This document shows positions 54,367 through 64,000 of a stretch of 64,000 bases of DNA, piece by piece. A program made the translations under genes and the position numbers. A model generated the notes under the pieces. That model had not been told where the DNA came from, ran no database searches, and saw only the letters and a program-made list of their open reading frames with translations. This stretch comes from Nectonema munidae (lineage: Eukaryota > Nematomorpha > Nectonematoida > Nectonematidae), in assembly GCA_030549495.1 (NCBI GenBank), contig JAUIRK010000005.1, positions 329,501 to 393,500 on the forward strand. Direction: 5' to 3'. The first letter of the stretch is position 1. The number at the start of each line of letters is the position of its first letter.

Positions 54367-55369
54367 ATATAGTGGATACGTCAAATTAGTTTTCAAAAAA
54401 CTTAAGTTATGCTGTAAAAATTTTTTGTTTTTGTTGAAGCTCTATAACTTTTTCTGGTAGGTTTTTTTTCCTTAAAAGTTATTATAAAAGGCAAATCATT
54501 GCAAAAGGTTAAAAGTGGTTATTTTAAAAAACAATTATTTTAAAAACAAGTTAACCAATCGCGGTTTGCCCCTGTTGTGAATCATACATGCTTTCCATAC
54601 ATTTTCAAACAGTCTTTTTTATTCCACCTTACCATGTTTTTATCAATCCCTTGACATTCTAAAACAGTTCTTGAAAATATTTTTAATTCTTCCTTAAATT
54701 TGATATAAAAAAGAGATCTTTTTGTATTGGAAGCTTTTTTTGCCAAAGCCAAATACCATTAAAATTTTTTAGCATGTTGTAAGTCCTATTTTTGTAATTT
54801 GTGATATAGCAAATAATTATGCGCTATCTTTAAATTTCTCATATTGTGCGGGAATACGTCAAGAATGATATGTTTAATTAAGATATTAAAAGACATCACA
54901 TTAAATTTTTTTAGCTCATTTAATTATTTTTTAAGACGATGACATCAACGGTTTCTTTTAAAGATTTCAAAAAATCAATTAATTTGTTTGAATTTTTTGA
55001 AATTAAGTAAAATGTACAAATATAAAATAAAATTTTAGACTGCCTAAAATCAAAATAAGTAAAATAAATTTAAAAAATATAAGCCAAAAATTTTATGAAA
55101 TTTGAAGAAAAAGAATCAAGCAAAAAAGTAAAATAAAAAAAAGTTGTGATCAAAATTAACAGTAACTGCCAATAAGCTATTTATGTATTAGATGCTTTTG
55201 TGAATTAACTTTGCATATAAACTAGCATTTTCATACTGATTTTATTGGCTTTACTTATTTTTTACAAAATACATCGTAGATATGCCAGAACATCAATCAA
55301 AGTTCATTTTAGTTTTGTAAGAATGAAGACTAGATTTTCAAATATAAAGTTTGTTAAATAAGTTGAAAT

Positions 55370-56405
55370 AGTTCAAAAAGGAACAAAGATTTTTTATTAT
55401 CAAAAACGATATATTTCGGAATGATGACGTACTTTATCAAGTACTAATATAAAGGTAATGTGGAAAGATTAATCCAAACGCACAAGGAACAAGAGATATT
55501 TTGGGGATGAGGTGCATAGTATTTTTGTATTTTCGAAGTTGAAGGAATGTGTGGGATAGGTTATTAGGGGTTGAAGCAGCATATTGTTATGGAGGTTCAG
55601 TTCAGCGTTCTGTTTATGCCTTGAGACGAGGTATTGTTGTTCTTTGATACGAATTTGCAGCAGTCTGTCGGTCTTGCCTATGTATGTAGTAGTGCAACCA
55701 ATGCAGTTTATTTTGTATACACAGTTACTGGTTTTGAGACGATCATAATTCTCACGAAAAGTGTTTGAAGTTGGTGTAAGGGATTGTTAGGCTTGGGAAT
55801 CAAAGTGACGTTGTGAGTACATAGTGCGGTTTAAGTTTGTTGAAATAAAAAGTGTCGAAGTTGTGGATTATGAAAGTTTTTTTGTGGGTTGAATACGAAA
55901 ATTGTAAACTCTCTAAAATATTTTCCGATCAAAAATTTATCTTTATCTTCCAAACTTTTTGGGACGAACGTAGTGAGTTTTTAATTACATATTTGGGATA
56001 GTTATTTGACTCTAAAATAGATTTGACATTGTTCACTTCCATTTCTAGTGTCTCGGAATTAGATGAAAGATAAAATGAACGGTTAAAAGGCGTTTCAGAT
56101 CATTTTTGTGCAAAGGGGTGTTTGGATAAGAAGTCTAAGTATCGTTATGTGTGAATAGGTTCGTGACAGCGCAATCTAAAAAGGGTAGGGTCATGTTTTT
56201 ATTATTCAACCCTGAATTTTAAACATTCATGGAAATTATTGAGGGTTGAGTGGAACAGGTTAATATGGTTTTTGTTCATAATGCAAAAAATGTCATCTAC
56301 ATAGCGGGCATAAAATTTTAAGAAGTAGTTGGAGACTAGAGAGTCTTCAAAGGATTCCAAAACAAGGAAATATACTGGAAGAAACTACCGAACATACATC
56401 AATCA
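55370..56405 (-). mobile_element. Penelope-like element 1, units 3/4
   Basis: Third continuous RT plus GIY-YIG copy (nuclease about 55560-55765). Broken fossil. Confidence 0.83.
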
Positions 56406-58839
56406 AGATGGAATTCGCGTGCAATAAAATGCAAAAATAATAATAGTATTTTTAAATTACACATAAAAGTTCCTCGTTTGCAAGTGGTTTCATCAAAAAA
56501 TAATTTTTGTAATTACCCTAGTGAGTACCCACAGCAAAACTGCTCCCTGAAGCAAATATCTCCACATACCAAGCACCTTTTTATGACGGAAAAGGATTGT
56601 GAAAATTGAATGTTACCCTGGTAAATTAGTTATCTATTCATCATATTTTGAATGCATTGACTGTTGAATTTATAATAAATCTGTCATCTTTTATTTTCAG
56701 TGTATAATTACCATTTTTACCCTCCAGATGTTGGCAACTATGATTTGCTAATATAGTTGATAGATATAAAAAACTGTTATCAATAGTTTAGTGTTAAAAA
56801 ATTGAATTGTGGCTAAACCTGTGTGGAATTACCTTATGGTAATCATCATAGGATTGCAGATAAGAGGGGCGCTATAAGAACAAATTAAAGGAAGTAAAAT
56901 ATTAAGGTATGAAAAAGAAAAAACAGATTTAAAAATTCTTTATTAATAATTAAGTATTTATTCACAAAAATAAGTCGTAGCGAATAATTAATAAAGTACA
57001 AAAAATTTTTTATAAATTTTAAACAAACAATTATTCAATATTTGATAAAAATATACTCTTTAAGGTATTCATAGAATTCTCGGACATTTGAATTTAACTT
57101 TGTTTTTAATAACTTTTTTGCTTCCTTTGATTTGCTGGGGATATCAAAAGTGGTTTTCGCTAGATCTACACTTTTTATATAAAGATTTAAATTCGTAGAG
57201 TGATATAAAAACTCCATGGCATTGCAAATTTGTCGAAAGTAAAAAGATTCCCATATCCTTCGCGTAAAATAAACAGCATATCTTTTAAATTATTTCAATA
57301 TTAGAGCCTATTATTTTTCTTTAAAATAAGTTAAACAAATCTGGCTATAGGAGAAAAAAATTTAAATCCGCCATTACTGAAAATTGCATTAAACGAAAAT
57401 CAAATTACAAAAAAATTCAAATTATATTAAATTTAATAATTAAAAACCTTCTTTTTAATTTTAAAATATATTTTTTAATTTAAAAAGTTGTTTTAATAAA
57501 TAATCAATATATATATACACAGTTTTAAGTATTGTTTCTTTATTTATTGTAGCGTATTATTATTATTGTAACCGGGTTACACTCCATTAAATATTACTAC
57601 GCCACGAGTGTATAACTTATTTCAACTCCATTACAGATTACTACGCCATTCAAAATTTTTAAAAATCAAATGAAGCATTGTAAATATATAACTATTATTT
57701 TATATTTTAAAAAATAAATTTCTATTTTTATAATTTTATTTATTATTATTCTCATTCAATTTAAATTTTTTCTAAAAATTTTCGTCTGTTTTATATTTTA
57801 CAATATCTAACTACGTACAAGACTTTATCTAAGACTAACACTTTTGGCGCTTCATACCAAAGATCCGACGTTTAATATCCAAAAGATATAAAATATATGG
57901 TGTTTGTACTTCATAACAAAGATCCGATGTGTAATATTCAAAAGATATAAAAGATATGGTGTTGGCAATCTTAAATTGGACGATTTGTTCGCAAGACTAA
58001 ATTCAACTTTAAATACACACTGTCTTCAACTCACTACCAGAAGAAAGTTACAAAGTGTGGAGTTTATTTACCTAAAAGATACAACCTGCACCGCTTATAT
58101 CTTAATATGTGCAATGATGTTTGAAATTCTTGTATTCGACTCAGAAACCTTCATGATACAAGCCAGGTTCTAGTCAAGACTACAAAAATCACAAGAAAGG
58201 TTTTATTGATCTATTATTTTCAGTAAGAACTTTTTAAAGCTTTAATTTTAAAAGCCTACCAGGCTGAATTTTTCTTATTGTTTTCAATATTTTTTTAATT
58301 GTATAAAATAAATTTATTTATCTCTAATAAATTGTACGCTAAATTTCCTTATTTGATATTTTAGTTTGTATACTAAAATTACGACAACTAGTTTAGCCAG
58401 AGTTTTTAAATACATGTGACTACTCTTGTTTTGACCCAGAGACTTCCGATTTTTCACCTTCTCTCCGCATTAAATATCTAGCTAACGGATTTTTAAAAAT
58501 ATTATTTATATAACAAAGTTAAAATTCATGTAAGCACATAGATGACCAATAGTCACAGGACTAGAGTCCTTTTTATAGTTAAGGGACAATTCGGCACAGG
58601 ATACTTAAGCTTTCATAATGTCTATATATTTAAAAGCCGAGACTGAAGTTGTATTTTGTATATTGGCGGGACTGCTTAAACATATTTTACTTTACCACTT
58701 AGTAATGCATTCTTTGAGAGAGATTAAATGTGATTTTCAAGGTCTTAAAAACTTCGGGACTAATTTAAGATAAAATCTTAACAGATCATATAACAAGTAT
58801 TTATACCGATAGTAGAGTGAGTAACAAGAAACACTTTAA

Positions 58840-58969
58840 CCCTTTCATTACCAGAAAAACAAGACGATATTTATTAAAAAGCAGAAGATTCATATACAAA
58901 ACTATTTGAAAAAGCAGACGAAGGTAAAATTGTTTATGTATCATATATTATACACTGGTCACGAAAGGG
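58840..58969. mobile_element. TTAA MITE in unit 4 (copy G4)
   Basis: 130-bp copy as G1, identical box spacing. Confidence 0.88.
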
Positions 58970-60139
58970 TTTTAATGTGGGCTTGTTGCTTCAAAGATCA
59001 ATATCTAGAAGCACGGCAAATGGCAACCTATCAAGAGTCTGGTACACAACGCTAAAAATACCAAGAAATTCACTAAGACAACAAAATATGAAAAGCACGG
59101 AGATGAGTGAATCCGTAGGGGGAAATAGTTGAATTTTTAGTTCTTTTTTTAAATGAAATTATATTAATGTTACTTTTTCTATTTACTACTTAATGAGTGG
59201 GTGTCTTTTAATCCCAAAACACCTAAAGCGTGAATTTTAAATGCGATTATTACAAATATGCAATTAATTTTAAATTGTTCGAATTGATTTTTTTTTTCGC
59301 TTTTAAATTTAACTTTTTAAAAATATTAAAAGTGGTTATTAAAGTATTTTATCATTTAGAAATTGACATCGTTTTACATTTTCGTAATCAACATGTTTTG
59401 ATAAGCTTTAAAAGTATAAATTGATTGAACTTGGAATTTTTCCTATAATCTCCATGTTTCTCAGAAATTTCAGGAAAATAAAATATTACACAAATATAAT
59501 TGGGTGTATATTCATATACATGGGGCAAATTAACGTGTGATAATATAGGAAATGTTAAAGCATTTCCATGCAAAGGTAATACTTTTTAAATTGATTTTTT
59601 TCAGCCATAACTTAAAATACCGAAGCCCTTTTTAGGGCTACATCTTTCTCATTTTTAACATATTTTTTGGCCTATCTGTTTGTTATAATTTATTTGTATA
59701 CGTCTTTTTTATCAAATGAATAATTGAAGCTGCAACTGAAAGAAGAGATTTTCTAAACCTGATACTGATGAAGTGACTGTTAAACAAAATTCAAGACAAA
59801 AATGTAATATATTTTGCAGATAATTCTTCTTCAAAGGACACTTACCGTATCTATTCACTCAAAAAGTGGTGGTTTACGGTACGTTACGTTTCGAAATTTT
59901 ATTACCGCTCGATAGTTTTTTTTGTAAAATTTATGGTTCCCAGTTACGTACGAAAAAAATCTTATTTTCTATAAATATCCAAGTTTGGTACGACTTCGAT
60001 CTCGTTTTTTATCGAAGCTTTGATATATTTTTTCTTGTTCCACTTACATCAATTTATTGTACAATCATGTAATATACATAATCCATATAGAATATCATAA
60101 GATAGGCGTAACAAAAATTATACACGTCTTTATTAAAAA

Positions 60140-60660
60140 TGAAAGAGGTTGGTTTCGGTTGTGTTAGAGGTGTTAATTGTGGGTTATTGGCTGTGTGTGG
60201 TGCGCGTTGATATAGGGCTTTAGTGTCGTGATTCAGTATTCTTCTTTGTGTTCTTGTTGGAGGTAGCTTGAGGCGTAATTAAATTACTTCCATGGAGAGT
60301 GAAGCTTGTCCACTTGGTGTATCCTTATGGATTATAAGGTATGGTAGCTTATTTCCTTCTCAGCACTTTTAAGTTTGGCATCCCTGAGGTGTTCCTTAAA
60401 GCGGGATAGGGAAGTCTTTTGGTTTCTCCAATATAGATACTATTACACAGGAAGCATTTTATCTTATAAATGATGTTGATGTGGTTGCATTTGTTGTTGC
60501 AATTTGATGGGTAGTGGATATGGTTTAGGTTTATTGGACAAATAGGTTTTGATTTAACGGCTTTTTTGGATATTTGTAATAGGGTGATTATGTTTCTTGA
60601 TGATCATTTCTATTTTTTGCATAGGGCGTTTTGGATAGGAGATAGTTTTAGGGGGGTGAG
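60140..60660 (-). mobile_element. Penelope-like element 2 relic, unit 4
   Basis: Copy of the PLE-2 relic; smearing begins earlier here (about 60646) than in units 1 and 3. Broken fossil. Confidence 0.63.
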
Positions 60661-60837
60661 GGGAGAAAAAAATATAGTTTTTTGGGGGAATGATTTTTTT
60701 TGGGAAAATAGGGGGGGGGGGGGGGGGGGAATTGGGGGGCCCTTTTTTTTGGGTATGGGGGGGGGTTTTTTTTTGAGAAAAATTTAATTGAGGTTTTTTA
60801 TTTTTCCTCCCCGGGAGGGTTTTGGTGTTGTTTTTTT

Positions 60838-60868
<31 letters not shown>

Positions 60869-60970
60869 GGGTTTTTGTTGGGGGGGGGGGGGGGGGGGGT
60901 GGAATTAAAAAAAAAAAAAAAAAAAGGGGGGGGGGGGTTTTTTTTTTTTATTAAAAAATAAAATATTTTT
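60646..60970. other. homopolymer-smeared sequence, unit 4
   Basis: Anchor distance 341 bp, as in unit 3. Normal sequence resumes at AAAATTCTCCAAATTTCTCC, matching unit 2. The Pro-rich minus frame at 60984-60784 is a by-product of the G and T runs and is not a gene. Confidence 0.88.
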
Positions 60971-62094
60971 ATAAAATTCTCCAAATTTCTCCATTTTATA
61001 TAAAATTTTTATTTCATTAAATATCAAATTTGATGTTTTTTGAATTTTGCTTAACAAACTATGTTAAATCAAATAAAGTGATCTAAACGAGTAATATAAA
61101 AATATTGAAAATAAAAAACTTATATAAATATGCATTTATTGAACTAAAGAATATTTAAAACGTTTATTTTCAAGGTAAATAACCTCGAAAGAATCTTTTT
61201 CCTCATGTTCCATTACGTTTTTTGCTTCAAACTTTTTTTTAAATTTTGATACGTTTTATAAATATCGAGTTTTATTTTCTGATACGATTTTACGGTACAT
61301 AAATGTGAAGTAAAAATTATGAAATTTCTTCTCGACCGTAACGTAGGCCATCGCTTCTATCAAGGCCACACTAATTCTTGATCAATTATCCCATGCATAG
61401 TAAACTTATGTGATATAGTGAATTTAAATTTATAGTGATTTTGAAAAAATTTAGTTCCATCAATACACCAAACATTTTGCAAAAATGAATATTTGTTTAT
61501 GTTTTTAAATGAGAGAAAAAAACGTTAAAATTTTATATCAATGAATATTGTCAGACTCGCGTTAAAAAAATTTTCAACAAAGATGACTTTTAATCTTTAT
61601 CAGTACGTTTGTTACATTTTGTAACATTTGAAAACTTTAATTTTTTCAAGTCAATAAATTTTTTTTCAATAGCTATTTGGGAATTAATATTTTGACTAGC
61701 TATTCAGTTTAAAAGCAAAAATATTCTATTTGTTTATTATTTGAGCAGAGATATTTTTTATAAAGTTCGATTGTTAAATTTAGTAAGTTACACTGTACAT
61801 CATTAATTAAATAATTTTTGTTAGAAAATTTGTTGATTATTATAATAAAAATATATTATCGAAACAAAATCAGTTGTTAAAAATGTACTTGATACGTTGG
61901 CATTTGCTGCTTATAAAAACTTGAAAATATCAAATAAAGTGCCGATAAACTATCTCATTTTTTATGCCTCCTATTATTTTGAAATTATTCTGAGAACAGA
62001 CAGTTTCATTTTAAATAGTGAAAATTGCTTTATTAGTTTATTTTGTCTCCTTTCTCTCTTATGTTAATTATGTAGCAAATTTTTCAATTTTTAG

Positions 62095-62262
62095 TAAAAG
62101 GTAAGGTAAAGGTACCGTGAGTGTGTTTTCATTGACAAGGCACTGATGTACCGGTCAAACTATGAACAAATTGGTATCGATGAGAAATCGAACCCAGAGG
62201 CTTCCGTGCCGAGTCCATCTTCTCAACCAACCTGCCATGCCACCCATAGGGTATGCTATATA
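62095..62262 (-). mobile_element. degenerate SINE in unit 4
   Basis: Copy of the unit SINE with a private 6-bp loss (ACCGGTCAAAC instead of ACCGCTTATGTCAAAC). Confidence 0.72.
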
Positions 62263-63262
62263 GTGGATACGTCAAATTAGTTTTCAAAAAACTTAAGTTA
62301 TGCTGTAAAAATTTTTTGTTTTTGTTGAAGCTCTATAACTTTTTCTGGTAGGTTTTTTTTCCTTAAAAGTTATTATAAAAGGCAAATCATTGCCAAAGGT
62401 TAAAAGTGGTTATTTTAAAAAACAATTATTTTAAAAACAAGTTAACCAATCGCGGTTTGCCCATGTTGTGAATCATACATGCTTTCCATACATTTTCAAA
62501 CAGTCTTTTTTATTCCACCTTACCATGTTTTTATCAATCCCTTGACATTTTAAAACAGTTCTTGAAAAGATTTTTAATTCTTCCTTAAATTTGATATAAA
62601 AAAAGAGATCTTTTTGTATTGGAAGCATTTTTTGCCAAAGCCAAATACCATTAAAATTTTTTAGCATATTGTAAGTCCTATTTTTGTAATTTGTGATATA
62701 GCAAATAATTATGCGCTATCTTTAAATTTCTCATATTGTGCGGGAATACGTCAAGAATGATATGTTTAATTAAGATATTAAAAGACATCACATTAAATTT
62801 TTTTAGCTCATTTAATTATTTTTTAAGACGATGACATCAACGGTTTCTTTTAAAGATTTCAAAAAATCAATTAATTTGTTTGAATTTTTTTGAAATTAAG
62901 TAAAATGTACAAATATAAAATAAAATTTTAGACGGCCTAAAATCAAAATAAGTAAAATAAATTTAAAAAATATAAGCCAAAAATTTTATGAAATTTGAAG
63001 AAAAAGAATCAAGCAAAAAAGTAAAATTAAAAAAAGTTGTGATCAAAATTAACAGTAACTGCCAATAAGCTATTTATGTATTAGATGCTTTTGTGAATTA
63101 ACTTTGCATATAAACTAGCATTTTCATACTGATTTTATTGGCTTTACTTATTTTTTACAAAATACATCGTAGATATGCCAGAACATCAATCAAAGTTCAT
63201 TTTAGTTTTGTAAGAATGAAGACTAGATTTTCAAATATAAAGTTTGTTAAATAAGTTGAAAT

Positions 63263-64000
63263 AGTTCAAAAAGGAACAAAGAATTTTTATTATCAAAAAC
63301 GATATATTTCGGAATGATGACGTACTTTATCAAGTACTAATATAAAGGTAATGTGGAAAGATTAATCCAAACGCACAAGGAACAAGAGATATTTTGGGGA
63401 TGAGGTGCATAGTATTTTTGTATTTTCGAAGTTGAAGGAATGTGTGGGATAGGTTATTAGGGGTTGAAGCAGCATATTGTTATGGAGGTTCAGTTCAGCG
63501 TTCTGTTTATGCCTTGAGACGAGGTATTGTTGTTCTTTGATACGAATTTGCAGCAGTCTGTCGGTCTTGCCTATGTATGTAGTAGTGCAACCAATGCAGT
63601 TTATTTTGTATACACAGTTACTGGTTTTGAGACGATCATAATTCTCACGAAAAGTGTTTGAAGTTGGTGTAAGGGATTGTTAGGCTTGGGAATCAAAGTG
63701 ACGTTGTGAGTACATAGTGCGGTTTAAGTTTGTTGAAATAAAAAGTGTCGAAGTTGTGGATTATGAAAGTTTTTTTGTGGGTTGAATACGAAAATTGTAA
63801 ACTCTCTAAAATATTTTCCGATCAAAATTTTATCTTTATCTTCCAAACTTTTTGGGACGAACGTAGTGAGTTTTTAATTACATATTTGGGATAGTTATTT
63901 GACTCTAAAATAGATTTGACATTGTTCACTTCCATTTCTAGTGTCTCGGAATTAGATGAAAGATAAAATGAACGGTTAAAAGGCGTTTCAGATCATTTTT
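63263..64000 (-). mobile_element. Penelope-like element 1, unit 4, cut by window edge
   Basis: GIY-YIG part at about 63455-63660 and part of the thumb region; the RT motif would lie beyond 64000. Broken fossil. Confidence 0.8.

Larger units (their letters stand above)
48240..56109 (+). repeat. array unit 3 (7870 bp)
   Basis: Lacks about 0.5 kb found in units 1 and 2: the sequence jumps from GAATTCGCGTGCAAT to AAAATGCAAAAATAATAATA at about 48555. It also lacks about 55 bp near 53802 that units 1, 2 and 4 keep. Otherwise the same layout. Confidence 0.93.
31446..64000 (+). repeat. tandem array of four ~8-kb units
   Basis: Direct head-to-tail repetition is seen at every point checked. The word GCAAAGG(G)GTGTTTGGATA starts at 31446, 39849, 48240 (one base different) and 56110, giving periods of 8403, 8391 and 7870 bp; the last unit runs to the window edge after 7891 bp. 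Units differ by scattered substitutions and small indels, so they are real diverged copies and not one stretch assembled four times. The left edge falls inside Penelope RT coding sequence, so the array starts part-way through a unit. Confidence 0.95.
56110..64000 (+). repeat. array unit 4 (7891 bp to the window edge)
   Basis: Shares the ~0.5 kb deletion with unit 3 (junction at about 56425), so the two are sisters. It has private small deletions near 61800 and 62152. The window ends two bases before the point where a fifth unit would start. Confidence 0.92.

Noticed and set aside
60784-60984. Minus-strand Pro/Lys/Phe-rich frame
   Set aside because: It is the translation of the smeared homopolymers.

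Overview
The window is eukaryotic, very AT-rich DNA built almost entirely of transposable-element remains. No host protein-coding gene, rRNA or bona fide tRNA gene could be supported. The mix (tRNA-derived SINEs, CR1/L2-like and RTE-like LINEs, Penelope-like elements, Tigger/pogo, piggyBac, several hAT lineages including ZBED5/SCAND3-like ones, a possible MULE scrap) fits an invertebrate animal, plausibly an arthropod. The species cannot be fixed from the sequence.

Left part (1-15.5 kb): hAT remnants, three copies of one tRNA-derived SINE, and a scattered family of ~120-130 bp elements with TTAA target sites and CCC...GGG ends (piggyBac-type MITEs). A Tigger/pogo element (9232-12813, TA target site) holds two later insertions: one of these MITEs and a 5'-truncated LINE with a clean 15-bp target-site duplication and an intact 353-codon reverse-transcriptase frame.

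Middle (15.5-31.4 kb): a 3.26-kb element with TGTT...AACA inverted ends encloses a ZBED5/SCAND3-like hAT transposase relic, itself interrupted by another hAT. Then come an internally deleted piggyBac relic that keeps its C-terminal Cys-rich finger, a minus-strand ZBED-type hAT relic, and a near-complete but frameshifted CR1/L2-like LINE (26740-about 30960, minus strand). That LINE has ORF1 zinc knuckles, an AP-endonuclease and an RT, and its ORF1 stop overlaps the ORF2 start.

Right half (31446-64000): a head-to-tail array of four ~7.9-8.4 kb units. Each unit carries two Penelope-like element fragments (RT and GIY-YIG parts, minus strand), one degenerate SINE, one TTAA MITE and much unassigned AT-rich DNA. 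Units 3 and 4 share a ~0.5 kb deletion that units 1 and 2 lack, so the array grew stepwise. In units 1, 3 and 4 the same ~320-bp stretch reads as runs of G, T and A, while unit 2 has normal complex sequence there. The stretch has nearly the same length in all four units (338, 343, 341, 341 bp between shared anchors), so I read the runs as a consensus or base-calling failure, not biology.

Most notable biological signal: the TTAA MITE family keeps three 8-bp boxes (TCGTCTGC-like) separated by exactly 25 and 13 bp (33- and 21-bp periods, about 3 and 2 helical turns) in copies whose terminal inverted repeats differ. This looks like a constrained protein-binding core with exchangeable ends.
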